Positions 53,889-62,987 of a stretch of DNA of 64,000 nt are shown one piece after another. The position numbers were made by a program, and so were the translations under genes. This DNA is from CAYYMH01 sp964472785 (lineage in GTDB: Bacteria; Zhuqueibacterota; Zhuqueibacteria; Thermofontimicrobiales; Thermofontimicrobiaceae): the NCBI GenBank assembly GCA_964472785.1, contig CAYYMH010000004.1, positions 1-64,000 of the forward strand. Direction: 5' to 3'. The notes under the pieces are model-generated. The model saw only the letters and a program-made list of their open reading frames with translations, searched no databases and had not been told where the DNA came from. Within the stretch, counting starts at the first letter, position 1; the number at the start of each line of letters is the position of its first letter.

Positions 53889-54065
53889 GATTTTCACCTC
53901 CTAAATTGAATGCCTCTAACAATGCTCGAATCAGAGCAAAATCAAGTGAACTGATTAATATCGTTTAAGTTGCCCCATATTAATCATATTCCCAAGGTGG
54001 GATTTAGTTCCCTCATCTTTTGGACTAATTCATCGAGATTTAGAGGTTGAACAATCACCTTTCAT

Positions 54066-54914
54066 TTATTTTTTGAAGTCAGCGCGAATTCGGCTGACAT
54101 GGTCATCGAAGGTTTCGGTTTCCTCCTGATAAAAAGTTCGCAGGTAAATCGGTGCTTTGCTTTCGGCAAATTTTAGTGCCTTCTGTTTATTATCCGGTTG
54201 AAAATCATCTGGTAATTCGGCAATATTTTCATTCCAGCTTTTGTAAGTCACTTCTTTATTAAACTCCACGCAAGGCGATAAATCGTGTACAAAAGAGAAT
54301 CCCTTGTGTTGCATCGCCGCTAAAATAGTTTCTGAAACGAGCTTCCGATTTTTTGAAAATACACGGGCAACAAAGGTCGCTCCATACGAAATCGCCAGTG
54401 CAGTCGGATTCAATTGCCGGGAAATATTTCCGTATGGCGAAGTGGCACTGAGCATTCCCATCGGTGACGTCGGTGAAATTTGTCCCTTAGTCAATCCGTA
54501 AATACTATTATCCAGCAGAATATAAGTCAGATTAAAATTATTCCTCGCCGCATGGGGAAAATGTCCGCCGCCGATCCCCACACCGTCGCCGTCTCCACCG
54601 ACAACGACAACGTTCAAGTTTGGGTTGGCGATTTTTACTCCTGTTGCCACCGGAATAGCCCTGCCATGCAGCGTGTGAAAACCGAAACCATTCACGAAAA
54701 ACGGAAACCGGCCGGAACAGCCGATACCGGAAACCACCACAAAATCTTTGGAAGGAATGTTCAACTTTTCTGCTGCCTCGTACAGCCCGTTCAGCGCGGT
54801 AAAATGACCGCAGCCCGGACACCATGTGGGCAAATTACCCCGCCATTTCTGCGCGTTTATTTTTTTAGCATATTTCAATCCATCGACAACAGATCGCTTA
54901 CTGAACGAGTTCAT
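54066..54914 (-). CDS. korB: 2-oxoacid:ferredoxin oxidoreductase, beta subunit
   Basis: A 282-residue subunit binding thiamine diphosphate (GDGDGVGIGGGHF with Mg ligands) and a [4Fe-4S] cluster (WCPGCGH, GIGCSGR, LSPCVEF cysteines). With the alpha subunit it oxidatively decarboxylates a 2-oxoacid to acyl-CoA, reducing ferredoxin. The ATG at 54914 is chosen for GGAGG 6 bp upstream; it overlaps the end of korA by 17 bp. Wording matches the 2-oxoglutarate/2-oxoacid group rather than pyruvate:ferredoxin oxidoreductase, but the substrate cannot be read from sequence. Confidence 0.92.
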   Translation of the reverse strand: MNSFSKRSVVDGLKYAKKINAQKWRGNLPTWCPGCGHFTALNGLYEAAEKLNIPSKDFVVVSGIGCSGRFPFFVNGFGFHTLHGRAIPVATGVKIANPNLNVVVVGGDGDGVGIGGGHFPHAARNNFNLTYILLDNSIYGLTKGQISPTSPMGMLSATSPYGNISRQLNPTALAISYGATFVARVFSKNRKLVSETILAAMQHKGFSFVHDLSPCVEFNKEVTYKSWNENIAELPDDFQPDNKQKALKFAESKAPIYLRTFYQEETETFDDHVSRIRADFKK

Positions 54915-56658
54915 GTTGAACCTCCACAATTTTCTCTGCTATTTGAGCGGGGCTTACCGGCTTGACTGCCGGCAGGTGCATTTCAATCGGCTTGATTCCG
55001 TATCTGGATTTCAAAAGCGATGCATACTGACCTTGATAGTTCATTTCCGGAACAATGATTTTCCTGCACGATTCAAAGAAATTTTTGAACGACGCTTCAT
55101 GTTGCGGAAAGATCATGATTGATTTAATGAGTTTCGACTTCGCCCCCTTCTTTCTCGCCATTGCCATCCCTTCCAAAATTGCGCCAACACTCGATCCCCA
55201 GGTTGCGATGCCAATATCGGCATCCTCATCTCCATAGACATCGGCTTCCGGAATGTCTTTAATCATTGTGTTAAATTTCTGATGACGCTTTTCCGTCATC
55301 TTCCAGTGCACATCCGACTCGTAATTCGGATTTCCTTCCAAATTATGTTCCAGCCCTGTGATCGTGTAATATGCGCCGGGTTCGCCGGGTACAATAAGCG
55401 GCGAAATGCCATCCTCGGTTAATTGGTATCGGTGATAATTCTTTAATTGATCGTCTGTTGGTTTCTTTCGCGTTGATCGGTTGCGGTCGATGTTTTCATT
55501 AAATTCCACTGTTTCCAACCGTTGCCCCAAAAATAAATCGCTGAGAAAAATAACCGGCGTTTGATATTTTTCAGCTAAATCAAAAGCTAATTGAATACCG
55601 GTGTAACATTCTTCAGTATTTGTTGGCGCCATCACGACGCGCGGAGAGTCGCTCGCACCGCCGTAAAGTGCGATGTTCAAATCTGCCTGCTCCACTTTGG
55701 TCGGTAAGCCAGTTGACGGACCGCCCCGCTGGACATCCACAATCACTGCCGGAATTTCTGCCATGACTGCTAAATTGATCATCTCGCTCATCAATGCTAA
55801 TCCGGGACCGGAAGTCGCTGTCATCGCCCGTTTTCCTGTAAACCAGGCGCCAACCACAGAGGAAATAGCTGCAATCTCATCCTCTGTTTGAATGACCCAG
55901 CCGTCCAATTTTGGCAAGTCTTTGGCGCAGATTTCCATTATTTTGGTTGCCGGTGTGATCGGATAACCGGCGTAAAATTTCAATCCGCAATCCATCGCCC
56001 CTTTGGCCAACGCATCGTTGCCGGTAATCAATGTTTTGGCAGGTTTATCAGATTCGAAATCGAGTTCATAATTAAGCGGATAATTTTCCTCACAATATTC
56101 GTATCCTAATTTAAAGGCGTCAATGTTGCTACTGACAACTTTTTCACCTTTTCGACCAAATATTTTCTCGATGTATTTATGAAAAATTTCTTCGGGTAAA
56201 TTGTAAATATAACAGAGCGCTCCCATGGCAACAATATTGCGGCCCCGGTCTGTTCCCGATGCTTGATTCGCCAATTTTTTAAGTGGCACGCCGTAGCCAT
56301 TGAGTTCCGGCGGAATATAGGCAGCCAAGCTCTCGCCCTCTTTAACATCGCCCGGCATGCTTGTTTCATAAATCACCGAACCATCTGTTTTGACATCTTC
56401 CAGTTCAACCACTGATTCCAACGCTGCCATTCCCACCAGCACGTCGATTTTATCGCCCATGCTGTAAACTTTTTCTTTGGAAAATCGGACAGTCGAAGTT
56501 GATTTTCCCAAGCCCCGAATTTCGGCGCTGTAAATGTCATTCACCATGACGTGCATTCCGAAGCTGGCAACAGTACCGGATAGAATTTTCCCTGAAGAGA
56601 CGACGCCGTCACCGGCGATTCCACAGAAACGAACCGCTAATTCCTCTAATTTCATCAT
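54898..56658 (-). CDS. korA: 2-oxoacid:ferredoxin oxidoreductase, gamma-alpha fused subunit
   Basis: A 586-residue subunit. The gamma domain (about 1-195, GIAGDGVVSSGK) is fused to the alpha domain (about 205-585, FYAGYPITPATKI, TEDEIAAI, TATSGPGLALM). This two-gene KorAB layout lacks a separate ferredoxin-like delta subunit, so an external ferredoxin is the acceptor. GGA precedes paired ATG codons at the start. It is followed directly by korB. Upstream are two FAD oxidoreductase genes, which can exchange electrons with the ferredoxin it reduces. Confidence 0.92.
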   Translation of the reverse strand: MMKLEELAVRFCGIAGDGVVSSGKILSGTVASFGMHVMVNDIYSAEIRGLGKSTSTVRFSKEKVYSMGDKIDVLVGMAALESVVELEDVKTDGSVIYETSMPGDVKEGESLAAYIPPELNGYGVPLKKLANQASGTDRGRNIVAMGALCYIYNLPEEIFHKYIEKIFGRKGEKVVSSNIDAFKLGYEYCEENYPLNYELDFESDKPAKTLITGNDALAKGAMDCGLKFYAGYPITPATKIMEICAKDLPKLDGWVIQTEDEIAAISSVVGAWFTGKRAMTATSGPGLALMSEMINLAVMAEIPAVIVDVQRGGPSTGLPTKVEQADLNIALYGGASDSPRVVMAPTNTEECYTGIQLAFDLAEKYQTPVIFLSDLFLGQRLETVEFNENIDRNRSTRKKPTDDQLKNYHRYQLTEDGISPLIVPGEPGAYYTITGLEHNLEGNPNYESDVHWKMTEKRHQKFNTMIKDIPEADVYGDEDADIGIATWGSSVGAILEGMAMARKKGAKSKLIKSIMIFPQHEASFKNFFESCRKIIVPEMNYQGQYASLLKSRYGIKPIEMHLPAVKPVSPAQIAEKIVEVQHELVQ

Positions 56659-56699
56659 TCCGTTCTCTTTTTTATTTAAACCTCACGCAAAGCCGCGAA

Positions 56700-56744
56700 A
56701 GACGCCAAGAATTTATTGAATTACAATGAGCGAGTTTGGCGTCT
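56700..56744. repeat. inverted repeat upstream of korA
   Basis: AGACGCCAA (56700-56708) and TTGGCGTCT (56736-56744) form a 9-bp inverted repeat with a 27-bp spacer, embedded in CGCAAAG-type low-complexity sequence, in the 120-bp gap between the FAD reductase and korA. It may be a repeat element or a regulator site. Confidence 0.4.
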
Positions 56745-56778
56745 TGGCATGATCAATTTGTTCTCATCACGATCAACA

Positions 56779-57780
56779 TTAACCCCACCATCTTGCTTTC
56801 AACGGTTTACCCATTATTTTAAAGGGGATGGTGTCCTGAATTTTATATTTCTCCTTTTTTCCAACCATATTTTTCCCGGCGATCTCACCCTGTTTCTTGG
56901 CATTCGGATAACCGAAATTGATCCAGTAATTTTCAAATTCAGGATGATAAATCTCAACACAATCACCGGCAGCAAAAATATCTTCCGCCGATGTTTGTAA
57001 ATATTGATCCACTAAAATGCCCAAACTTTTTTCGATTGGTGAACCTTCAATAAAATCAATATTGGGTTGATAATAGTCCCACCCGAAAACGATATCAGCT
57101 TTGATTTCACGCTTCTCAAGCGTACTCACGATGTATTTTTTCTCTGCTTTTTTGATGGAGACCGGTCTGTCCTGAGCAATAATTCGAATCCCTTTGTCAT
57201 TTAAAAATTGATGGATTTCCTCATTCACTTCTTTATCCAACAGTGGAAAATACGCTTTTTCTCCTTTAACGATGTATGTTACATCTTTCCCTAAATTGTG
57301 CATGCCAGCCAACAAATCCAACGTGCTGAGTCCCTGTCCGAAAACCACGCAATCGTTTACTTTTTCCAGTTGTCTTTTTAATAATAAAACGTCTTCCAGT
57401 GAATAATACTGTTGCAGATTTTTTTTGAAAGGACGGAGCACCGGACCAAGCTGAGGCCCACCGCCGGTGGCAATGAGCAATTTGTCGTAACCAATTATTT
57501 CATTGTGATTCAGTTTTATTTGCTTGTGTTCAGCGTGAATCGATTTAATGAACTGCCCTTTCCGAAAAATAATGTCATGTTGTCGGAATGACGGACAGTC
57601 AAAATAGAACAAATTTTCCTCGTCAACTTTTTCACACAAATATTCGGTGAGCAAATGTCTTTTGTAAGGAAGAAATTGTTCCTTGCCGATCAAAATAATC
57701 TCTGCTTTTTTATCCATTGATCGGACGGTTTGAGCGGCAGTGGTTCCGGCGATTCCCGCACCGACAATCACATGTCTCAT
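56779..57780 (-). CDS. FAD/NAD(P)-dependent oxidoreductase
   Basis: A 333-residue flavoprotein with the FAD motif VGAGIAG at the N-terminus, the ATG motif LLIATGG, a second Rossmann region (VVFGQGLSTLDL) and the C-terminal FAD motif IFAAGDC. It lacks the redox-active CxxC of disulfide reductases. The small size is like NADH:rubredoxin oxidoreductases, a role that would feed the rubredoxin at 63 kb, though ferredoxin or nitrite reductase relatives also fit. AGGAG is 10 bp before the ATG. It is transcribed after the GltD-like gene with a 58-bp gap. Confidence 0.8.
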   Translation of the reverse strand: MRHVIVGAGIAGTTAAQTVRSMDKKAEIILIGKEQFLPYKRHLLTEYLCEKVDEENLFYFDCPSFRQHDIIFRKGQFIKSIHAEHKQIKLNHNEIIGYDKLLIATGGGPQLGPVLRPFKKNLQQYYSLEDVLLLKRQLEKVNDCVVFGQGLSTLDLLAGMHNLGKDVTYIVKGEKAYFPLLDKEVNEEIHQFLNDKGIRIIAQDRPVSIKKAEKKYIVSTLEKREIKADIVFGWDYYQPNIDFIEGSPIEKSLGILVDQYLQTSAEDIFAAGDCVEIYHPEFENYWINFGYPNAKKQGEIAGKNMVGKKEKYKIQDTIPFKIMGKPLKARWWG

Positions 57781-57838
57781 CAGAGGTTTCTCCTCAGCTT
57801 TATTTTAAAATTCATTGATGATCTTGCATAAATTAAAA

Positions 57839-59515
57839 CTACTCTTGATCTTCCATTTCCAGGCTGTATTTTGAGATTGAAATGCAATCCACCGGACAGA
57901 CGCGGTAACATTTGCCGCAACGGATGCATTTATTATTATCAATCGCGATCGCCTGTACTTCATTCCAGTTTTTTGCTTCTACGTAATTCAGATTCCCATC
58001 CTCATCGATCTCAATCTCTTTTGCCATTTTGATGCAATCCACGGGCATGACGTCGATACAGGCGAGACAATAGATACACTTCGTGATATCAATTTGAAAA
58101 TTGAAATGGCATAAATAACAACGGCGCGCCTCAATCAGCGACTTCTCATCAGAAAAACCGAGCTCAACTTCCTTTTCCGCGGCTCTTCTTTCGGAAAGCG
58201 GCAATTCGTCCATTGGCTGCCGCTCGATAAAATCGTCCGTGCGTTTTCTACCCGTCGTTGTAACCGGTTCAATATTGACTACTTCCTGAAAATTTTGGAT
58301 CTTCGACAAATATCTGTGAACTTCCCGGGCAGCTCTCCTGCCGTCGGCTGCCGCACCAATCACCGTCGAAGCGCCGTTTCTGAAATCGCCGGCTAAAAAC
58401 ACATTGTCTTCCCGCTGATCCAGAGTTGAACCGATCAAATTCTCTTCCTGTTTTTGTCCGATGGCAAAAACAATCGTGTCCGCATCGATAACGAATTCCG
58501 AACCCGGGATCGTCTCGATGGATTTATCCTCCTGCAATTCATTCCGAATCAATTCCAGTCCGACCACTTTATTATTCTCTGAAATCACAGCCTTTGGTGT
58601 TACCAGAAATGAGAAATCAACACCTTCAGCCTCCATGGCAATGATTTCGTGCTCACCGGCACTCATCATATCCTTTGTGAATAAAAACGCAATGGTGGTT
58701 TTCTCTGCACCCAACCGGTACGCCAGCCTCGCGCAATCTACTGCCGTAAATCCTCCACCGATAACCACTACGTTCCGAACCGGATAATCAATCTCCTGCT
58801 GATTCGCTGCAATCATAAAATCCAGGCCGTAAAAACACCCTGTGCTGTCCAATCCGGGAATATCCAGCGTTTTTGCCAGCATACAGCCGCCTGCCATCAC
58901 CACCGCATCGTATTCTTCGGCTAACACCTGAATTTTATCCTCGGTATCCACCCGGAACTTGGTCTCAATTTCGACGCCCAAATCCGTGATTGATTTGACA
59001 TCTTTTTGCACGACATCATGGGGTAAACGAAATTGCGGCAGTCCGTAACGCAGCATTCCACCCGGCTCATCGAATTGTTCCATGATTGTCACCTGATAGC
59101 CCTTTAATGCAAGGTCATTGGCAACCGTCAATCCGGCGGGACCGGAACCCACGACACAAACTGTTTTTTCGTTTGGTTTGATGTCATCAACCGAAAGTGG
59201 TTTCATTCCAAAATCAGCAGCCGATCTTTTCAAAAAACAAATGGAAACCGGATCGCCCAAGCCGTCCCAGCCGTGGCGGCAGGCACCTTCACAGGGACGG
59301 TGGCACACTCTGCCTAAAATTGACGGAATCACGTTATCGCGCCGATTGATAAAATAGGCTTTTTCGTAGTCACCTTCCATAATCGCCTGAATGTAACCCG
59401 GAATGTCCGTCATGATCGGACAGGCCGCTTTGCAAGGAATATTCACATCAATCCATTTTCGGTCCACAATATCTTTGGAAATTTCAGTTTGAGTGGCTTG
59501 TTTATCACTTGGCAT
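57839..59515 (-). CDS. GltD/NfnB-like NAD(P) oxidoreductase with two [4Fe-4S] clusters
   Basis: A 558-residue protein. The N-terminal cysteine-rich helical domain (about 25-90, CKAACP, CHRPCEGACRHG) binds Fe-S clusters as in glutamate synthase small subunit. FAD (GSGPAGLTVAND) and NAD(P) (GGGFTAVDCARLA) domains follow. The C-terminus adds a 2[4Fe-4S] ferredoxin module (CIYCLACID, CIRCGKCYRVCP). One cysteine of the first cluster is unusual: VMPVDC has Met where CP usually occurs. This is an electron-transfer hub between ferredoxin and NAD(P)H, probably serving KorAB. No glutamate synthase large subunit is near, so a GltD role is unlikely. Confidence 0.87.
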   Translation of the reverse strand: MPSDKQATQTEISKDIVDRKWIDVNIPCKAACPIMTDIPGYIQAIMEGDYEKAYFINRRDNVIPSILGRVCHRPCEGACRHGWDGLGDPVSICFLKRSAADFGMKPLSVDDIKPNEKTVCVVGSGPAGLTVANDLALKGYQVTIMEQFDEPGGMLRYGLPQFRLPHDVVQKDVKSITDLGVEIETKFRVDTEDKIQVLAEEYDAVVMAGGCMLAKTLDIPGLDSTGCFYGLDFMIAANQQEIDYPVRNVVVIGGGFTAVDCARLAYRLGAEKTTIAFLFTKDMMSAGEHEIIAMEAEGVDFSFLVTPKAVISENNKVVGLELIRNELQEDKSIETIPGSEFVIDADTIVFAIGQKQEENLIGSTLDQREDNVFLAGDFRNGASTVIGAAADGRRAAREVHRYLSKIQNFQEVVNIEPVTTTGRKRTDDFIERQPMDELPLSERRAAEKEVELGFSDEKSLIEARRCYLCHFNFQIDITKCIYCLACIDVMPVDCIKMAKEIEIDEDGNLNYVEAKNWNEVQAIAIDNNKCIRCGKCYRVCPVDCISISKYSLEMEDQE

Positions 59516-59562
59516 GCCATTTACTCCAAAATTTATATCCTGCTTGTCGCTCAGATTAATAT

Positions 59563-60045
59563 CTATTCCAAACCTTCAGTCGATTTTATCAATTTAATCA
59601 CGTTTCCCTGAACAAAGAAAACATCCGCTTTATCCCGCTGAATAATTTCCGTAATCAGTCCGGTCTGCGGATTTGGGATGGTAAAAAGCTGTTTCAATCC
59701 GCCGCCGGTGTCAATAACCTCATCCGAAGTAAACTGGATGCCCTGTTTTCTCATCTGTTCCGAAGCCGAATAAATGTCATCCACACAATAAGCCATGTGG
59801 TGCAACCGGTCACCGTTCTTTTTGACCCATTTGGTAATGATATTATTTTCATCCATTCCCTGATCCACAAAAATGTAAAATGGCGCGCCCGGCAAATTGA
59901 GCACTTTGGATTTTGCTGTGCTGTTGCCAAAATCCATTTCCAATTCCTGAACGATTTGAAAACCGAGTTTATTGGTATAAAATTCGACCACCGGATTTAA
60001 ATCAGCAGTCCGAAAAGCAATATGATCAAGTCGTTTGAGTGACAC
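59563..60045 (-). CDS. VOC-superfamily protein (epimerase/dioxygenase-like)
   Basis: A 160-residue vicinal-oxygen-chelate protein with two beta-alpha-beta-beta-beta units. Metal-ligand candidates are His8 (RLDHIAF), His83 (LHHMAY) and Glu in GLITEIIQR. Wording is between methylmalonyl-CoA epimerase and 4-hydroxyphenylpyruvate dioxygenase-like proteins; the reaction is not certain. The start is a GTG at 60045, with AAGGAG 8 bp upstream. It sits between the GlcD-type gene and the GltD-like gene, which suggests work on a 2-hydroxy or 2-oxo acid or its CoA ester. Confidence 0.8.
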   Translation of the reverse strand: MSLKRLDHIAFRTADLNPVVEFYTNKLGFQIVQELEMDFGNSTAKSKVLNLPGAPFYIFVDQGMDENNIITKWVKKNGDRLHHMAYCVDDIYSASEQMRKQGIQFTSDEVIDTGGGLKQLFTIPNPQTGLITEIIQRDKADVFFVQGNVIKLIKSTEGLE

Positions 60046-60180
60046 GATTTATCTCCTTCTATTTATGACCCATGGAACACACGAAATAACTCAAAAATCA
60101 AAAAATAGCCTTTCGTGTTTTTTAGTGTGTTTAGCGAAATTAAATTAGATACTAATACTCGCTTTATAATTTCAATTATT

Positions 60181-60207
60181 TTTCTCTGTGCCTCTAATTC
60201 TCTGTGG
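60181..60207. repeat. dispersed low-complexity repeat, CTCTGTG type
   Basis: Matches the unit at 454-480: two CTCTGTG motifs about 16 bp apart in an intergenic gap. The same gap (60046-60223) also holds a TTTCGTG/TTTAGTGTG-rich stretch near 60111-60133. Confidence 0.4.
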
Positions 60208-60223
60208 CAGTTTCTCTTCAGGA

Positions 60224-61726
60224 TTAAACACTCAAATCCATATTCTCATAAATCGGCGCGGTGTTGAACACCGTACCCGGATTGAGTAAGTCCTGCGGAT
60301 CAAATAATTCTTTGATCATTTTCATGTATTTAAAAGCCGGACCCAATTCTTGCTCAAAATAAACAGAACGTGAACGCCCGGCGTTGTGTTCGCCAACCAA
60401 TGTACCATGATATTTTCTCAAAATTTCAAACGTATTTTGAGAAACATCCACAATTTTCTTATGAATATCACCACGGTTCGGATCAAAGTATGGTCTGGCA
60501 TGAATACTGCCAAATCCCAAATGACCGAAAAAAGAAATTTTCTGACTGCGGCTATCCATCAGTTGCTGGATTTCTCTTCGCACCGCTGCAAAATCTTTCA
60601 GATGAATGGCAATGTCGTCAATAATTGAAGGCAAGATTAATTTATGTTCCCGGGCAAATTTCCATAACGATGGCAGGATTTTTTTGCGGTCATCCCATAG
60701 TGTCATTTCCTCTTCGCTTCCGGATGGGATATCCCACAGATTGGAAATATCATATTTCTCTAAAATGTACTTGCCCTGATTCGCCTGATCCTTTGAATTA
60801 TCAAATTCAACAATGAGCGTACCGATAACATCAGGATCAGACATGTTCAAAATTTTACCATTCACGTATTCGGAACACGACGCATCTGAAAATTCCAACG
60901 CTGCCGGATTCAGTGCTTTCAATCGATTGGCAGCATCTGCGAATTCATCAAAATCTCTGAAATGGGCGACAAAGGTGCCCAGCGAAGGTTTGTGCTGCAT
61001 CAATTTCAGGCGAACTTCAGTGACAATGCCAAGTGTGCCGACACTGCCCACCAGCAGATGAGCTGTCAATTCATTAATATTCGTGTATTTTTCAAATGCT
61101 TTTAAATTGTATCCGCCGGCGATATAAGGTCTGTTATTGACAATTTCGCGGGATTGGTTGTCACTCAAATACTGCTGTTGAATAAGTTTTAATCCCTGTT
61201 CCAAATAACCGGGTAGCGATTCTCTGGTGTCAATAACTTCTGCCTGTGATGTGACAAACTTCAATGAGGTAACAAATTCATCAATTGTCCCATAACGTGC
61301 TGTGCGGGGACCTGTCGAGCGCGTTCCCACATTGCCACCCAACGCGCACAGCGCGCTGCTCGAAGGAACCGACGGCAGCATTAGATTCAGTTGATGCATC
61401 TGCTTCAAAAAATGGTCGAGAACCGTTCCGGACTGAACAACCGTTTCTTCACCGACCGATAAAACCTGATTAAAATATTTTTTAAAATTTAAAATAATAC
61501 CGTCCCCGATTCCAGCGCCGCTCAATCCGCTTCCGCCACTTCGTGCCGTGATACTCAGGTTTTGGTTACGAGCGAAATGAATCGTTTTTGCGACGTCGTC
61601 TTCGGTTTTGGGTTCAATAACATACTTCGGAATGATTCTGTAAGAACTGGAGTCTTGACTGAATCGTTTCAGTGTGACAGAATCTCGATGCAATTCTCCC
61701 GAAATATTCAATTCCGAATCAATCAT
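60224..61726 (-). CDS. GlcD-type FAD-linked 2-hydroxyacid dehydrogenase
   Basis: A 500-residue FAD_binding_4 flavoprotein (vanillyl-alcohol oxidase superfamily). The FAD PP-loop is ARSGGSGLSGAGIGDG near residue 60, and LGGNVGTRSTGPRT near 140 is the conserved second contact; the C-terminal cap ends with LLNPGTVF. D-lactate, glycolate or D-2-hydroxyglutarate dehydrogenase are the natural alternatives. It lacks a fused Fe-S domain. The ATG lies 1 bp after the FTR gene stop, so it is co-transcribed with a ferredoxin-linked thiol system. It could supply 2-oxoacids for KorAB. Confidence 0.87.
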   Translation of the reverse strand: MIDSELNISGELHRDSVTLKRFSQDSSSYRIIPKYVIEPKTEDDVAKTIHFARNQNLSITARSGGSGLSGAGIGDGIILNFKKYFNQVLSVGEETVVQSGTVLDHFLKQMHQLNLMLPSVPSSSALCALGGNVGTRSTGPRTARYGTIDEFVTSLKFVTSQAEVIDTRESLPGYLEQGLKLIQQQYLSDNQSREIVNNRPYIAGGYNLKAFEKYTNINELTAHLLVGSVGTLGIVTEVRLKLMQHKPSLGTFVAHFRDFDEFADAANRLKALNPAALEFSDASCSEYVNGKILNMSDPDVIGTLIVEFDNSKDQANQGKYILEKYDISNLWDIPSGSEEEMTLWDDRKKILPSLWKFAREHKLILPSIIDDIAIHLKDFAAVRREIQQLMDSRSQKISFFGHLGFGSIHARPYFDPNRGDIHKKIVDVSQNTFEILRKYHGTLVGEHNAGRSRSVYFEQELGPAFKYMKMIKELFDPQDLLNPGTVFNTAPIYENMDLSV

Positions 61727-61727
61727 A

Positions 61728-62066
61728 TTATAGACCTAATGTCTTTTCCGGCGGACGCCTTTCCGGTACCTGAACATGAGGGATTTTATTATCAATCCAA
61801 TCCTGTGAAACGTAAAGCCAGCAGTAACATGCGCCGTATTCCTCAATGTCCGGTTTTGCATAAACACACGGACAGACAATATCCTTGTCCTTTTCTTTAT
61901 CGCCTGTCGCAGCCCGGCAGGGACACGTTCTCAATCCATAGCGCTCACCATTTTTCAATAAACCTTCTAATAATGGTTTGACGGTTTCCCAATCCGGGTT
62001 CAAAATCAATCCTTGCTTTGGTGCGTACTTTTTCAATGTTTCATAATATTTTTCTACTGACATCAT
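61728..62066 (-). CDS. ftrB: ferredoxin-thioredoxin reductase catalytic subunit
   Basis: A 112-residue protein with the FTR signature Cys48-Pro-Cys50, Cys65-Pro-Cys67 and Cys80-Tyr-Cys82, which provides the [4Fe-4S] cluster and active disulfide that pass electrons from ferredoxin to a thiol protein. Spacing differs from the plant enzyme (14 and 12 residues against 16 and 8), and the plant CHC is CYC. No FTR variable subunit is seen. Its start overlaps the glutaredoxin-like stop by 4 bp, so the two are coupled, and that protein is the likely thiol partner. Confidence 0.92.
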   Translation of the reverse strand: MMSVEKYYETLKKYAPKQGLILNPDWETVKPLLEGLLKNGERYGLRTCPCRAATGDKEKDKDIVCPCVYAKPDIEEYGACYCWLYVSQDWIDNKIPHVQVPERRPPEKTLGL

Positions 62067-62332
62067 AAATTCAACACCTCCTTGACACCATCATAATCTT
62101 CACCAATCACTGCTAAATCGCCCACGATCAATGTCGGGAAAGACAAACTCGGATTGCTGGGCTGCATAAACTTGAGATGCTTTTTTTTCTCTTCCATCGA
62201 TAACAAATCAATGTCAACAACCTTGGCTTCCACATTGTTCATTTCCAGGAACCTTTTCATGCGAGCACAACGCGGACAGGTGCTGATTGCAAACAAAATT
62301 GGAACTTTATTATTCAATTCATTTTCGTACAT
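62063..62332 (-). CDS. glutaredoxin-like thiol protein
   Basis: An 89-residue thioredoxin-fold protein with active-site CPRC (STCPRCARMKRFLE) and cis-proline in FPTLIVGD. It is close to the NrdH/glutaredoxin-like group; Arg at the third position is unusual compared with CPYC or CVQC. The ATG at 62332 is chosen over a GTG 12 bp upstream because GGAG lies 7 bp before it. The 4-bp overlap with ftrB suggests that ferredoxin, rather than glutathione or NADPH, reduces it. Confidence 0.87.
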   Translation of the reverse strand: MYENELNNKVPILFAISTCPRCARMKRFLEMNNVEAKVVDIDLLSMEEKKKHLKFMQPSNPSLSFPTLIVGDLAVIGEDYDGVKEVLNL

Positions 62333-62386
62333 ATTCAACTCCACATTTTTTCACAACTTTTCAATTTATGTTTCTACAACATTCAA

Positions 62387-62842
62387 TTACAAAACACTTA
62401 ACACGTCTTCGCCGTGTATTGCCGTATTTACTTTATCAAATACTTGTTTGATAATACCATCTTTTCCGATCACAAAGGTCGAACGTTTGATACCCATATA
62501 TGTTTTCCCGTACATCTTCTTTTCACCCCAGGCACCGTACTTTTCCGCCACTTCATGTTCCGGATCTGACAGTAAGGTAAAATTCAAATTGTTTTTATTA
62601 ATAAAATTTTGATGCGATTTCACGCTATCCGGACTCACGCCCAAAATAACCGCATTTTTGGCTTCGATCTTTTCCGAATTGTCTCTGAAAGAGCATGCCT
62701 CTTTGGTACATCCCGGCGTATTATCTTTTGGATAAAAATAAAGGATCACATCTTTTTCTCCCAAAAAATTGGATAATGATACGTCCTCTCCTTGATCCGA
62801 TTGCAATTTAAAATCCGGTGCTTTATCTCCAACTTTTAACAT
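62387..62842 (-). CDS. bcp: peroxiredoxin of the PrxQ/Bcp type
   Basis: A 151-residue thiol peroxidase reducing H2O2 and organic hydroperoxides. The peroxidatic cysteine is in DNTPGCTKEAC and the resolving cysteine five residues later, the alpha2 PrxQ pattern. FYPKDNTPGC and the Arg of KRSTFVI are conserved. The ATG at 62842 is used because AGGAG lies 8 bp upstream; the longer frame reaches 62923. It lies 54 bp upstream of the glutaredoxin-like and ftrB genes, a plausible reductant source. Confidence 0.95.
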   Translation of the reverse strand: MLKVGDKAPDFKLQSDQGEDVSLSNFLGEKDVILYFYPKDNTPGCTKEACSFRDNSEKIEAKNAVILGVSPDSVKSHQNFINKNNLNFTLLSDPEHEVAEKYGAWGEKKMYGKTYMGIKRSTFVIGKDGIIKQVFDKVNTAIHGEDVLSVL

Positions 62843-62987
62843 TATTTTTTCTCCTGATATAAACGACCAAAAAAATTGGTGAGTGGCTCTTGAATGGTAT
62901 TCAAAATTATCCAATAAAACCACTCACCATCACTTTGACCAACTTCATCCGATTCAATATAACAACCCGTAATAACCCAGTGTACAA

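Noticed and set aside
57839..59515. Glutamate synthase small subunit
   Set aside because: No large subunit is nearby, and the added C-terminal ferredoxin module and KorAB context indicate a ferredoxin/NAD(P) oxidoreductase.
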